Assembly: GCA_948474755.1 (NCBI GenBank)
Contig: CAOLHI010000957.1
Coordinates: forward strand, 124,001-188,000
Direction: 5' to 3'
DNA from: Ctenosaura bakeri
Lineage: Eukaryota; Chordata; Lepidosauria; Squamata; Iguanidae
Length of the DNA: 64,000 nt
Shown here: piece by piece, positions 1-11,300 of the stretch
How the letters are laid out: each line of letters opens with the position of its first letter
Position numbering within the stretch: position 1 is the stretch's first letter
Notes under the pieces: model-generated
Told to the model about the DNA's origin: nothing
The model's database searches: none
The model's input: only the letters and a program-made list of their open reading frames with translations
Program-made: the position numbers and the translations under genes

Positions 1-57
1 AGTTTAATTCCAGTTTAATGTTTTAAATGTTTTTAGCTGTATTGTTCTTTTTAAAAT

Positions 58-199
58 TGTGGGCAAGTCACACTCTCTCAGCCTCAGAGAAAGGCAAAGG
101 AAAACCGATCTGAACAAATCTTGCCAAGAAAACCTTGTGATACGTTTGCCTTAGGGTCACCATAACTTAGAAATTACTTGAAGGCATATAAATAACAAA
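58..199 (+). mobile_element. tRNA-type SINE, 3' part only
   Basis: It begins at GGGCAAGTCACACTCTCTCA and ends in the tail ACTTGAAGGCATATAAATAAC. The tRNA-like head is missing. It matches the fuller copies near 30967, 31882 and 36844. Confidence 0.7.
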
Positions 200-470
200 C
201 TGCCTTAAGTCCCACTCTTGGAAGAAAAGTGGTATGCTATTACTACTACTGATAACAACTTCAATAAGGGGTAGTACCATGAGTTCTCTTGTACTGGGTG
301 TGGGTGTGGGTGTGTATAGAACCGGCAACAAAACATTGCAAAAGGAAATGACCTTTTTGATCATTTTTGAGGGCTGTCCCCTCCCCATCACTTCCCATTC
401 AGGTTTTATCGCTCAAACCATTTCCCACTTGTGCTTCATATTCCCCTGAAAACAATGGCACTCGCACTTA

Positions 471-948
471 GGCCCTTTTCACATGCGGGCGGTGGAACGG
501 GGCAAGCCACGGCAAAACGGGGCTTACCTTGTTCCGTCGCCACGCACAGCATCCCGTTTCACTGATCCACACATTTGCAGCGTCTGGCAGCGGCGGTGGC
601 GCTCGGCAGCACCCAAAATGGCAGATTTTGACTGGCGGAGCCTCTCCACCAATCGGAGAAGCTCGCCAGCCGGAAATCCCGCCCCCCCGATTTGCAGGGA
701 CGCCCTTTCGCGCGCCCGCAAATACACATGGGCGCTGCGACAGGGCTGGACAAGGCTGCACACCCCGTGCCTTTGAAAAACCACATAAAATGTGGTTTTT
801 CAAAAGCACGTGGCGCACTTGCGGGCACCCGACTGCGGATTGGCGTGTGGATTTACTCATGAATAATCCATGCCAATTCGTGTAACGGTGTAGACGACTT
901 CCGTGGAGGTCGATCTACACCGTTTTTTAACCCCATGTGAAAAGGGCC
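471..948. mobile_element. Harbinger-like MITE with TTA target duplication
   Basis: The 15-bp perfect terminal inverted repeats GGCCCTTTTCACATG / CATGTGAAAAGGGCC are flanked by TTA on both sides (468-470 and 949-951). The 478-bp interior is GC-rich and carries two long hairpins (772-804, and 885-923). No transposase frame is present, so it is non-autonomous. GGCC-type ends plus a TTA duplication fit PIF/Harbinger; the superfamily name is inference. Confidence 0.8.
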
Positions 949-1007
949 TTAATATCAGAAATAGAGCATAAAAAAGAGGAAGAGAGAGAGAGGGAGAAAA
1001 AAAGAAT

Positions 1008-1370
1008 GTGACAACACCTTTAAGACTACCGCAACTAGTTTGTATTTTTTTACAAGCTTTCATGGATATAAACCCACTTCTTTGGATGCAGTACAGAAGC
1101 AGTAGGTTTATATCCAGGAAAGCCCATGAAAAAAGTAAAAACCAGTTAGTCTCAAAGGTGCTGCTACATTCCTCTCTCCCCCTTCCCCTCCTTTCCTCCT
1201 TTTTTATGTTGCAAGTGACTGACATCGCTATTTCTTTCCAAAACAGAGCAGATAGGGATAACAGGAGGGGAGGAAAGGAGAACGGAATGATATCTTTAAG
1301 ATTAACCAGTTTATTTCTGCATAAGCTTTCATGGACTACAGGCCACTTCTTCAAATGCATGAGAAATACT
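1008..1370. repeat. Fold-back (palindromic) interspersed repeat plus a partial second copy
   Basis: 1008-1178 folds on itself. The left arm has CACCTTTAAGACTA and CTTTCATGGATATAAAC; the right arm has GTTTATATCCAGG and TTAGTCTCAAAGGTGCT. A second half-copy (CTTTAAGATTAACCAGT, AAGCTTTCATGGACTACAGG) follows at 1285-1370. Related fragments lie near 33000 and 54280. The class is unknown to me; similar repeats are widespread in reptiles. Confidence 0.5.
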
Positions 1371-1854
1371 TGGCTGAGTGAATATGTTACATTAATTTTC
1401 TGATGTGTGAAGGAGTAAACTGTTTCATTAATAGCAATGCAAATTAGTTGCTTTATTTCTCCATTAAGAATGTGGGAGGGAAATTAGTTTCCACCTCTGG
1501 CTTTCCACTTATTTAAAATAATTCTTCATTACTGTTGTACACACACATACTCAGGGGGAGTTTTTGGTTGAAAAAAATCAAAATGAATCCTAAAGAGATT
1601 AAGATTTCAATCTAACACACACTCACCATTTTGCTTAGTGGGATATACTTCTAAGAATATAAGAAGAACCATGCTGGATTAGACCACATGCCCATCAATG
1701 TGTTTGACAATTTTAGCCGAAGATTTAAGCTGATTGGCTAGTAATTTCCCGAAGCTCTTTTTAAAAATTGTATTACACTGACCAGGATCATGCTGTAAAA
1801 CAGGTGTGTTGTTTTTGTCTGATTTTTAATTTAACAGATTAAACCCACCTAAAT

Positions 1855-2079
1855 ACTGTAAAGACATCAGCGCCTGTGTTATCTTGAAAGCTAAGCAGGG
1901 TCAGCCATGGTTACTACTTGGATGAGATACTGCCAAGAAACACTAGGTGCTGTAGGCTATATTTCAGAGGAAATAATTTCCAAAACCATGTGTGAGTATT
2001 CCATGCCTAAGAGAACCCTGTGAAATTCATGCAGTCACCATAAGTCAGCACATGACTTGAAGGCACATAACACATGCAC
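1855..2079 (+). mobile_element. 5S rRNA-derived SINE
   Basis: The head resembles 5S rRNA internal promoter sequence: GAAAGCTAAGCAGGGTCAGC followed by GGTTACTACTTGGATGAGA. The 3' part ends CATGACTTGAAGGCACATAA, the same tail as the tRNA-type SINEs here. It is diverged and therefore old. Confidence 0.75.
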
Positions 2080-4280
2080 CACACCCTGTTAACTTAATAC
2101 CAGTCAGAGTAGAAGCTGTCACCTCCAGTCAGGTGTAAATTGTGGAAACGAGAGTAAGAATTAGGTATCCTAAGGATCTGTGAGGTTTTGGACTGAGCAG
2201 ATCCCAACCTGCTGTTACAACCCCCCCCCCACACACAATATTCTTTGTAAAACTTATGTAGTTTTTCACACATGTAGCTTTTACATGGGAAAAATAGTCT
2301 TCCTCCTGTTGACAGAGGGGGACATTTTCCAAATCCTAACCTCCTTCAGCAAGCTAGTTCCAGGGTAAGCTTACACTTTAAACCATCCTTTCTTTCACAC
2401 AATTTATAAAGCACAGCCAAGGCTTGATTAACAGGATGGATGCCCTGACAACATACATAGTCTTGTTGATCATATATCACTACCACAATGTTATTTGTGT
2501 TGAAAATGTCATAGTAACAATAGACATAATGAAACAAAATAAAAATGACTTAATTGTGCCATTCTTCAGAGATGTTGCCTCAGTTCTCTTAAACTTTCTG
2601 GACTGAGTTTCAAAGTAGTGTCACAGCATGTAACATTTTTCTGGCAACGTGAATATATAGAATGAAATCACCACACTAGTGCAGCACACTATTAGGTCTG
2701 ATCTACCTAACTATCAACAACCATAGAAGCTCTTCAATCAATTGCAGAATATGGAGCATGACTTAGAGGAGAGCTGGGTGCAATGTCTTATCTGTGTAGC
2801 ATCTAAACACATGTTAAAATTCTAATGGCATTAAGTCAGAAGAGAATTGGTAGGTTGTCCACACCAAATCCTTGTTCAGTGAGGCCCATAGTTAACGTAA
2901 TTGTATGTGCCTCATATCTAAAAGTCATTTGTTTTGTTATATTGGAGCTTCAGCACAGCTGAAGAGATTTGCCATGCTTGGAATTTGCTTGGAATTTGCT
3001 ATTGCTGTACAAACAATTGCCTACACTGTTTCTACCTCCCTGCGTGCATGATATCACACAAATTATTTATTTTGTGGTGCAGGAAGATGCATTGCTATGC
3101 AAGCGCATTTTAGAAACATAACATAGAAAGTAATTATGTAAGGCAAGAGAAGGAACCTTGCAATCAAACAATTGCCACCCTAATCCAAAAAGACCAAACA
3201 AATGCATTTACTTCAAAATCTCACTAGAGGGCATCAATCTCTTCATCATAGGCTCAGCCAGCTGTCAAAGAATTTGTTTTTTTGAAAAGGGAGTGGATAA
3301 ATACCACTGATTGTAATTCCACCATCCTGCTTACAACACAGTCACTGGGAATTTGCCAAAACAGATCAAACCTGAACCAAGCACTGTAAAAAGTCTGGGG
3401 CATTGTGAGGATCCAGTGCAACCATAACTACAAGCATATCCTACTCCAAGTGTGTAAAATACAATGAGGGAAATATACTGCAAGGAAAGGACATTGCAAC
3501 ATGATGCTAGGTGCCAGTCAGAAACAAAGTGCATTAAGTTTCTGCTGTAAAGCAAGCATGGTACATTGTCAAAAAGACTAGCAGCCTTTTTGCAAGTCAA
3601 GAATGGACTACAAAAGACCATTTTATGAATATCATCCTTTGTGCACATCTCTTACAGCAGACAACTGCACTAAAATAGCACTTATTAAATACACAACTTC
3701 CGCCTTGCCAAAGAGTAATAGGTTGATGAACCAATGTTCACTATATGGATGCCAATGTAAATATTAGGTGTATGATAATAGTATTATCATTGCTTCTTCC
3801 AGGATACTCCCATTTTGGTAACATTCATCCCTGTGCACTCTTCAGCTTGCCTAGTGACTACAGAAGATCTCACAAACAGATGGCACCAAGAAAATGTAGG
3901 TGCACTTTCTTTTGTGCTATCTACAGAAGGCGTTAAGGGAAAGTGATTGAGAGAATAGCCTTGAGCAGAATGTTCACCTTGACATCAGAGTGTTCTGCCA
4001 GTATATGTGGTGCCCATGCCTTGGAATCTTTACTGGGAGAAAGGCAGCCTTTAATTAAACATATAAATTTATAAAATACGTCAAGTCAGAGTATGAAAAA
4101 AATATTTTTTTTTTACTACAACTTCAAGACTTTTTCTAAAATATATAGTTCAAAAATACCTTTTCTGAGTTCTTGATTGTCCTGTTCATGAAACCAGACT
4201 TCCATAAAATCTCATAGCCTCTCATTCAGAATAACTGGAGTATAGGATTTCATCCTACATCTATCTTTTAAAACAAAAAC
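2080..4280. other. Upstream intergenic DNA, nothing recognised
   Basis: AT-rich, with a C-run followed by a short CA tract near 2220-2237. No exon-like frame with splice sites and no repeat family that I could name. Confidence 0.5.
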
Positions 4281-4287
4281 AAAAAGA

Positions 4288-4920
4288 CTTTGTTGTTATA
4301 TGCCATCAAGCTGACTTTGGCTGATGGCAATTCTATGAACCAGAGACCTCCAAGATCCCCATTTGTTGACTGTCCTGCTTATGTCTTGAAAACTCAGGGC
4401 AGTGGCTTCCTTGATTCAGTCAATCCACCTGCAGTGCAGTCTATTTTCTTACTGCCTTCAACTTTATCAAGAGTTATTGTCTTTTTCAGTAAGTCACAAT
4501 GCCTCATGATAAGCCCAAAGCAGGACAACCTCAGCTTGGGCTATTTCTGCACTAGCCGGTTGCGGTCCTATTATTCCACTTACAACATCCTGTGGAATTC
4601 TGGGATTTATAGTTTATGGAGGGGCACTTAGAATTCCCAGCCAGAGAGCTCTTTGGCCTCAGTAAACTACAAACCCCAGAATTCCACAAGATGTGGAACA
4701 TGGAATAATAACACTATAACAGTGTAGTGCGGAAATGGCTTAGTAATCTTGGCTTCTACTGAGAGTTCAGGCTCGATTTGCTCTCAGACCCATTTATTGG
4801 TCATTTTAACGGCCCATGATCTCTGTAGAACTCTCCTCCAGCACATTTCAAGCTGATTTTCTTCTTATCAGCTTTTACTGTCCAGCTTTCCAAACCGTAC
4901 ATAGGACATTAATGTGGCAG
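4288..4920 (-). mobile_element. RTE/BovB-like LINE, 3' end, split by a MITE
   Basis: Read on the minus strand, this is the C-terminal end of an RTE-type reverse transcriptase frame followed by a tail ending GATGGCATATAACAAC at 4288. The LINE is continuous with itself on both sides of the 202-bp MITE at 4539-4740, which proves insertion after the LINE. It is heavily mutated. The RTE/BovB assignment rests on the remembered C-terminal motif (EKTIMLGKVEG-like followed by a Trp-Ile-Asp segment). Confidence 0.55.
4539..4740. mobile_element. Palindromic MITE copy 1 (202 bp)
   Basis: It runs from GGCTATTTCTGCACTAG to TAGTGCGGAAATGGCT. The two arms are near-complete inverted repeats, with TGGAATTCTGGGATTTATAG opposite CAAACCCCAGAATTCCACA. 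It is inserted in the RTE LINE. Its 202-bp length equals copies 3 and 5. Confidence 0.85.
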
Positions 4921-5063
4921 CAGTCTTTTTTTTTCATTTTCCAAAATAAAGAGTGCTGCCACATTAGTGCTAGTGAATACATTAATACGAAGATCCTGAC
5001 TGATGCCACAATGAAGCAAAAAAAAAAAAGGGAGGACACTGGGAACAAAAGATTGTGATTACT

Positions 5064-5590
5064 TTTCCCTGTGGTTCTCTTTTTTTTTATTATTTTATTG
5101 AACATATATAAAAATGACAAGAACAGAACAGAACATATAAGAAAACAGACAACAGACAAAAAATGCACATTAAAAAATATTCTAAATTAAACTATCTAAC
5201 TTGCACTGCCTAAACCATAACTACCAAACCCATCTAATCTAAATAAACAATTAACTTAAAATATAAACAATAACACACAATTAAAAAGTGGTTTCCACCC
5301 CAACCATCAGCTGTTAATGGTAAATTATGCGAGCACTAGTGTGATAAAGTTAATGTAACTGAAATTGACATTTACTGATTACTCTTATTTTTATAGTAAA
5401 AATTATTAGGTAAATCAATGAATTAATGTAAACAATAACAGGTAAACATATGTATATTCTCAAACGTATTTGCATTTCCAGTAGGTCACCCAGAGAGACG
5501 AAACAAACCTCCTTCCCCTGCTCAAGCCAGTTTCCTAGAATCTAGTTGTGTGGCTACAGCCAGTGAGGTGTTGTCTTACTCAGCTTGTTA
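5064..5590. other. AT-rich spacer, nothing recognised
   Basis: Between the LINE and the GC-rich region lie A-rich and T-rich stretches (poly-T near 5081-5098). No gene or named repeat could be supported. Confidence 0.4.
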
Positions 5591-5596
5591 CAGAGA

Positions 5597-5845
5597 GGAA
5601 TGGAATGAGGCTTCCACGCGCGCCTATGACGAGTTCCGCGCTGGGCTGTTATAGCGCTATGATTCCGCTTTCAACATCCTATGGCATCCTGGGGTTTGCA
5701 GTTTAGGGAGGGGCCAGTCGGAATGGAATGGAATGAGGTTTCCACGCGCGCCTACGACGAATTCCGCACTGGGCTGTATAGCGCTATGATTCCGCTTTCA
5801 ACATCCTATGGCATCCTGGGGTTCGCAGTTTAGGGAGGAGCCACT
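5597..5845 (+). repeat. 128-bp tandem duplication containing the left arm of a palindromic MITE
   Basis: GGAATGGAATGAGG starts at 5597 and again at 5725, 128 bp apart. Both units continue through TTCCACGCGCGCCTA and the left MITE arm (ATTCCGCTTTCAACATCC, GCAGTTTAGGGAGG). They differ at only a few positions, so the duplication is recent compared with the neighbouring MITEs. Confidence 0.9.
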
Positions 5846-5933
5846 GGCCCCTCCCTAAACTGCAAACCCCAGGATTCCACAGGATGTTGAAAGCGGAATC
5901 GTAGCGCTATAACAGCCCAGTGCGGAAATTGCT
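5628..5933. mobile_element. Palindromic MITE copy 2, left arm duplicated
   Basis: Two left arms (from 5628 and about 5757) face one right arm, from CCCCTCCCTAAACTGC (about 5848) to CAGTGCGGAAATTGC (ending near 5933). It directly abuts the 5' edge of the PRRG4 CpG island. Confidence 0.8.
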
Positions 5934-6560
5934 CCCCCCCCCGAGAAGCACAACCTGGACTTCCAAAACGGGACGCTCCTTCCGAGTTTGCTCAGAATCG
6001 CCGCGCTCCCTCTGACTCCCGGGCTGCTTTTCCTGAACCCGCCCGGAATGCAGGTGGGTGGCTCCAAAGGCGGCAACCAGCGCGAGACGTCATATGACAT
6101 CCCGGCTCCTTTTCCCCCACTCGGAGAGGTCCCGAAGACCTGCCCGGGGTCGGCAGCTCCCCGCGGAGCCTGGCTTGCCTGGAAAGCGCGCGGCCGCCTG
6201 GCGTTCCAGCAGCGAGGTAAGGCGAAAGCGGGGGAGAAGTAACTAGTTTTTAGCAAGGGGAAGCGGAGAGGCTACCTCGCCAATCGGCTCCTCCCTGGAG
6301 GAGCAAAAGAAAAGGTTGTCGAGGTTCATCCCCCGCCCCCACTCGCCATCCATGGCATTCCCGGAGCACATGCGAGCCTCTCCGATAGGCTTTCCCCAGC
6401 TCAGCGGCCGCTACGGACTTTCACGACACGGAAAGCTCGTCCAACGCGAGGGCGGGCAGCGTGGCTGCATTAGGAAAATCAGTCGAGCGGTGAATTCGCA
6501 CCGGGCGCCGTCGCAGCTCTGGCCCTTTCCGCCCTACGCTGTTACAGTGCTGTTATTCCA
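5934..6560 (+). promoter_or_regulatory. PRRG4: CpG-island-like promoter region, probably PRRG4
   Basis: This GC-rich, CpG-dense block (GCGCGCGGCCGC near 6186, many CG dinucleotides) sits in otherwise AT-rich DNA about 2 kb upstream of the PRRG4 start codon. It contains a consensus splice donor, CAGCGAG|GTAAGG at 6217, fitting a non-coding first exon that splices to 8270. No TATA box was identified. The island is bounded on both sides by palindromic MITEs. A divergent minus-strand transcript is possible, but nothing here supports one. Confidence 0.65.
6120..6216 (+). other. PRRG4: Putative PRRG4 non-coding exon 1 (3' end at 6216)
   Basis: Only the 3' boundary is supported: GCGAG|GTAAGG is a near-perfect donor inside the island, and the next good acceptor on the plus strand just before the start codon is TTGACAG at 8269. 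The 5' end given here is arbitrary, because the start of transcription cannot be read from the sequence. Confidence 0.4.
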
Positions 6561-6722
6561 CTTTCAATATCCTGCAGAATTCTGGGATTTGTAGTTTACT
6601 GAGGCCAAATGGCTTTCTGGCTGGGAGTTCTAAATGCCCTTCTCTAAACTGCAAATCCCAGGATTCCATAGGATGTTTAAAGTGGAATAATACCACTATA
6701 ACAGTGTGGTGCAGAAACGGCC
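6521..6722. mobile_element. Palindromic MITE copy 3 (202 bp, TCT duplication)
   Basis: It runs from GGCCCTTTCCGCCCTA to GGTGCAGAAACGGCC, flanked by TCT at 6518-6520 and 6723-6725. The inverted arms match copies 1 and 5. It borders the 3' edge of the CpG island. Confidence 0.85.
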
Positions 6723-6736
6723 TCTATCGTTTCTTA

Positions 6737-6903
6737 AGCCATTCCCGTACTAGTATCTTATAGTGCAATCATTCTGTTTCCAACATCCTATGGAATCCTG
6801 GGGGTCGCAGTTTAGGGAGGGGCCCTAAACTGCAAACCCCAGGATTCCAAAGGATGTTGAAAGTGGAATCGTCGCGCTATAAAAAGCTAGTGCGGAAATG
6901 GCC
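6737..6903. mobile_element. Palindromic MITE copy 4 (short form, 167 bp)
   Basis: It runs from AGCCATTCCCGTACTAG to CTAGTGCGGAAATGGCC, with arms TGGAATCCTGGGGGTCGCAG and CTGCAAACCCCAGGATTCCA. It lacks most of the central spacer of the 202-bp form. The flanks TTA and TTC are near-matching. Confidence 0.8.
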
Positions 6904-6991
6904 TTCGTTTATTATTCTTGGCGAATCTTTAAGCAGCCCGCCGTGGCGCAGGCATAGACGATACAAACGAGAAACGTATCCAGCAAGCCTA

Positions 6992-7193
6992 GGCCATTTC
7001 CGCACTACAGTGTTAAAGTGCTGCTATTCCCCTATCAACCTCCTATGGAATTCTGGGGTTTGTAGTTTAGGGAAGGGCACTTCAAATTCTCAGCCAAAGA
7101 GCTCTTTGGTCTCAGTAAACTACAAACCCCAGAACTCCACAGGGCATTGAAAGTGGAACAGCGGCAGTTTAACACTGTAGTGCGGAAATGGCC
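6992..7193. mobile_element. Palindromic MITE copy 5 (202 bp, CTA duplication)
   Basis: It runs from GGCCATTTCCGCACTACAG to CTGTAGTGCGGAAATGGCC and has the best-preserved termini of the family. It is flanked by CTA at 6989-6991 and 7194-7196, an exact 3-bp target duplication. Confidence 0.9.
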
Positions 7194-7460
7194 CTAGAAA
7201 CGGTAAAAATTAACAGCAGGCCTTTGCGTGCCGGAGACTGGAGCCTTCGAAGGGGTGGGTAAGGGTGGTATTTCACTGATCTCGGGGGAGAGGGAAGAAG
7301 AGGAGGAAGACCATGACCCAGCCATTGTTTTGAAGTGGTTCCATTCGGACGAGGCTGGTCCAAATTCCTTAGTGTGGTGCTGGAGACAGCTTTTGCAGAC
7401 GTCCAACAAGGACAATACTTGCAAAAAACCTTGTACCACTGCAAGGGAGTAGTGACTTAT

Positions 7461-7622
7461 AGGCCATTTCCGCACTAGCCTGTTATAGTGCGACGATTCC
7501 ACTTTCAACATCCTCTGGAATCCTGGGGTTTGCCGGCCCCTCCCGAAACTGCAAACCCCAGGATTCCAGAGGATGTTGAAAGTGGAATCGTCGCGCTATA
7601 ACAGGCTAGTGCGGAAATGGCG
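7461..7622. mobile_element. Palindromic MITE copy 6 (short form)
   Basis: It runs from GGCCATTTCCGCACTAGCC to GGCTAGTGCGGAAATGGC, with flanking TAT at 7458-7460 and 7623-7625. The arms are nearly perfect inverted repeats, so it is a strong hairpin. It lies in PRRG4 intron 1. Confidence 0.85.
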
Positions 7623-7625
7623 TAT

Positions 7626-8269
7626 GTGTCTAGCTTTGTTGGATTAGGGGTCCCTCAGGCTCATAAAGCTGACCTTTGGAAGTCAAATGTGTATTATGGG
7701 GAGGAGTTGCCTTTGAAAGAAGGGAGAGAGTTTTTGTTTGTTTGTTTTAAATACAACCTATTCAAGTTGGTGGCCATGCCTCTAAGGTAACTCTCCAGGT
7801 CAGTAGGTCCCAATTCTCGGGAAGTAAGGATTTCTACTGCATCAGTGAGCGCATAAGATTTCGTTTCTGTAGCTCAGTATAATCAAAAACACTTGCCGTA
7901 CGTTTGAAACTTTTTTTTCAGCCTGTCACCTTTCTTTCACAAAATTCCAAGCGTGGAGGGAATAGGCTGGCAGCCCAAGGCGTGTAAGGACACTCCGAGA
8001 GACCCTAACATGTACAATCCTGTCTTTCTCTCAAGCAGTGACGCTTCTGATAGCCCTCGATTTCAACTCCTAGAGACAATCTGTGTAATTAATCTTATGC
8101 AACCATGATGATGTACATGCTAGACTGGTTTGGGGGAGGCTTGCCACCTGTTTCTAATGGAACATTCATCCAAAAGTCTTGTGAAAACTTGTGGCTGATG
8201 TCAACTGCAGTCAATCAGTCCATTTTTAAAGTTTGTTAGTGACTAATATATTTACAAATCTCTTGACAG
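7626..8269 (+). other. PRRG4 intron 1, 3' part
   Basis: No repeat family was recognised. It ends in the acceptor ATCTCTTGACAG at 8269. Confidence 0.45.
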
Positions 8270-8279
8270 ATTCCAGGTT

Positions 8280-8382
8280 ATGTTATTTTTTTATGTGTTG
8301 CTGCTTCAGCTCTTGAGAACATTGCTTGCCTTTCCTCACTGCTTCAGACAATCAAGGAAATCAAAGGATGTGATGAAAGATG
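8280..8382 (+). CDS. PRRG4: PRRG4 coding exon 1 (signal peptide)
   Basis: The exon reads [17 protein letters not shown] and then FPHC. The hydrophobic core is a signal peptide with predicted cleavage near A17/F18. FPHC right after the cleavage site matches my recollection of human PRRG4. The donor is G|GTAAGT at 8383, phase 1. The acceptor AG is at 8268-8269, leaving 10 nt of 5' UTR before the ATG. This is the first ATG in the exon and the only start that yields a signal peptide. Confidence 0.9.
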
Positions 8383-11300
8383 GTAAGTTTCTTTATATAT
8401 AAGCAGCACCCTGTAAAACGAAACTCTTTGTTTTCATCAGCTTAGGTACTAAGGTTCTGTTCTCAGTGTAGACTAAATTGTAATTTATACATTTCAACTT
8501 TCCTTTACTCTAGAGAGGTGGGGGTAAATAATCCAGGTAACAGTGCAAATGATGCTTCAGCTGAAGTTCAAGAAGTGAGTCATTCTCATGGGGTATAAAT
8601 GTTTATATATTATTGCAACATAGACCACAAAATTATGACCCATTGCTTTGGATTTTAAATAGCACCTCTGAGGCAGTTTCCCTGTATCTGGCATTGTACT
8701 GTAATATAGGCTGTATGCGGAATTCATTATCCATCTGTAGCTATCCCAGTCTGTAGACAGTCTGCACCAACAATAGCATTGGTAGTCCTTCAAACATGCT
8801 TTGTAGCCCCTGCTTCTTCCTTGATCCCATCAAATGGATAGAGGATCTGTATAATTGTCCCCATGAGGTTTCTATGCAATCTTCCCATGGAACAATTGCA
8901 AGAAAATTCCATTTTTATTAAATCATCGCTCAGATCAGCCAGCCCTTGGGCTCTTCTTAGTTTTCCCAAACTTGCCTCAGCTTGAGACACTTCTGTCTCC
9001 ACTTCACATGGCAGTGGTTCACTCCCATTGACACATACTCTGTTTTAGTTGGGAAATGCTACTTTTAACCTCATTTATCCAGGCCCCTCCTAACATGGCT
9101 CAAGTGACTATCCTGTTCTCCTATGTAATAATTATTACATGAACAGCGCCAGGACATTTCAAGGAATCTTTGAAATCTACATTCTTGAGTGCGAACATGT
9201 TCAAAATACTTGAGGAAATTATCATACTGATTTTGACCTGCATTTTGTTGTTAATCCCATTTAGAGGAAACTCAGTGAATCAGTATAGCTTGCCTAAGCT
9301 CCCATTCATCAGTCAGTTCAGTCAGTCTACTCTGGTTGGGACCACCAATTGGATTTTTTTTGGTCTTCCACAGCAGTGAGAATCATCTGGCACTTCTGAG
9401 TCTCACTGTCCTGCCCGAGAACCACAGTACCCCGGGGGAGAAAAAAGCCCTAGCCAAAACACAGAACCAGTTTTCAAAATGCTGTGACTCCCTCCCATAA
9501 AAGTCCCAAAAAGTGAACAGGAGTGACATAATGTGGTATCACTTCTAGTTCTGTGGCACTCCAGAGCAGGCAGCACTCAAGTTATGCAACTGTTCTGTCT
9601 CAAAATATGCCTCCTGTAGTCTACCAGCTAAAGATTTCTGCGCTGAAAAGCAGTTTTCAATAATTAGGAATGTCCTTTTTGTGTGAATGTATGTAAAAAA
9701 TATTGTTAACAATCAAAGCTTGTTATCTGACATACTATCCTGAGACCAAAGCCACTGTGTGTAGAAATGTGGGAGACTCTCACTGTGAGGCATTTCTGAT
9801 GCTTGATCTTGTTGCTACCAGTACTAAGAGTCTTTTTCCCTCTCAGACGGTGTTATAAAAATAGGAAAAATAATGATAGTTTTGTAAAATAGTTTCCTAG
9901 TCTGTGGTTCCAGTTATGTAATTGCTTCAGGACAAATTGTTCCACGTTAAGTAAATTTTTGGTCTTTGTGTTAAACAAAGAGTAATAAAAAAGAAGACAG
10001 GGTTAACATTTTGATACCCAGAAACTTCAGCATAGAAGAAGCCTGCTGGGCTGGTGATATGGTGGTGTCCACAGCCACACTTAAGGCAGTAAGCAATTTT
10101 GGGAGGGCCATGTGGACTGTGCAGCATATACAGCTCTATCCTCGGAATAGAACAATTGGATTGCTCAGAGGGAGTAACCATGCAGCTGTCACTACTGATC
10201 CTCAATATCTGTTGCCTGCTGCCTCACCTATCTAATGGTACGGCTAGTCCTGAGTACAGCACAAGTTAATTTGAGAACATCTTTGCCACCTTTCCACCCA
10301 ACAAATAACAACAGTTGAAATAATTTCATAGTCTTATATCATGCAAAATTAGAAATAGGGAGATTCCAATAAAATAAATGGGACTTCTGCTTATGGGCTG
10401 TTTGGTTTCTATACTTTCCAGTCCTTAGTGTAACAGAAAATTGGTCTTCATAGCATACTGTAAGTATGCTAACTTTGGAGTTAACCCTGTGCATTGCTGG
10501 CTTGTAATACATACTTAATTTTTTCCTCTAATTTAAGAAGCTTTCCTCAAATAATTTAGGATGCATTTAGACCATTTTACACATTTGGAAATGGCAGGAC
10601 TATTCATCCTTTGCAGATTGTTTAAGCGTTCTGGTGTTTTTGTATTTTAAAACATTGCTTCAGATGGCAGCCTATATTGTAGTAGGCTCCATCTAATAAC
10701 TTCCTACCTAAACTTTAAAAAAAACTTTGTAGATGATATTTTGTAGGCTATTGTTATCATTCCCTTTAATAATGAAATCAAGTGGCCGGGGTGCTTTTTA
10801 ATAGGCAGTGAAACAGATCCATTTTAAAAGTAAGTGTTTTTCCATACTTGGGGGATTTCCCTGTGTTTTGCAAAAACCTATATGTTGTTGAATTAATTTT
10901 AGAAATTAAATAATATTAAAAATCCTCAAAAGCTTCTAGGACGTGGACTGTTAAACCTGGGAAACATTTTGTTTGATGGATTTTGGGTGTACATCTAAAC
11001 CAGTCTAAGCTGCACTATTAATAACTGAATCCCTCCCAGAGCTATTATAAGCTTCTTTCTCAATCACAGCATTCACCTTCCCAAATCCACAGTGTAAAGA
11101 AAAAGGCAGTTCAAATCCATCAGTCAGAAATGTTGAGGATGTGGTATGTGAGGAAGGCAAATAGGAAATGGAAATCCTAATGTTACTTGCAATAAGTATC
11201 CTGGACGTGGGAATCAAAATTGTGGTGGATGCACATGGGGAGATTAAATTCTCCCTCTCTCCTTAAACTCCCCTGTGTAGTGCATGGATGGAAAGGAGTT

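Noticed and set aside
1870..1945. A 5S rRNA gene
   Set aside because: Only internal-promoter-like sequence is present, diverged, and it continues into a SINE tail; it is a 5S-derived SINE.
1..5900. Start of CCDC73, the upstream minus-strand neighbour in human
   Set aside because: No minus-strand coding exon with splice sites could be found here, so nothing supports it.
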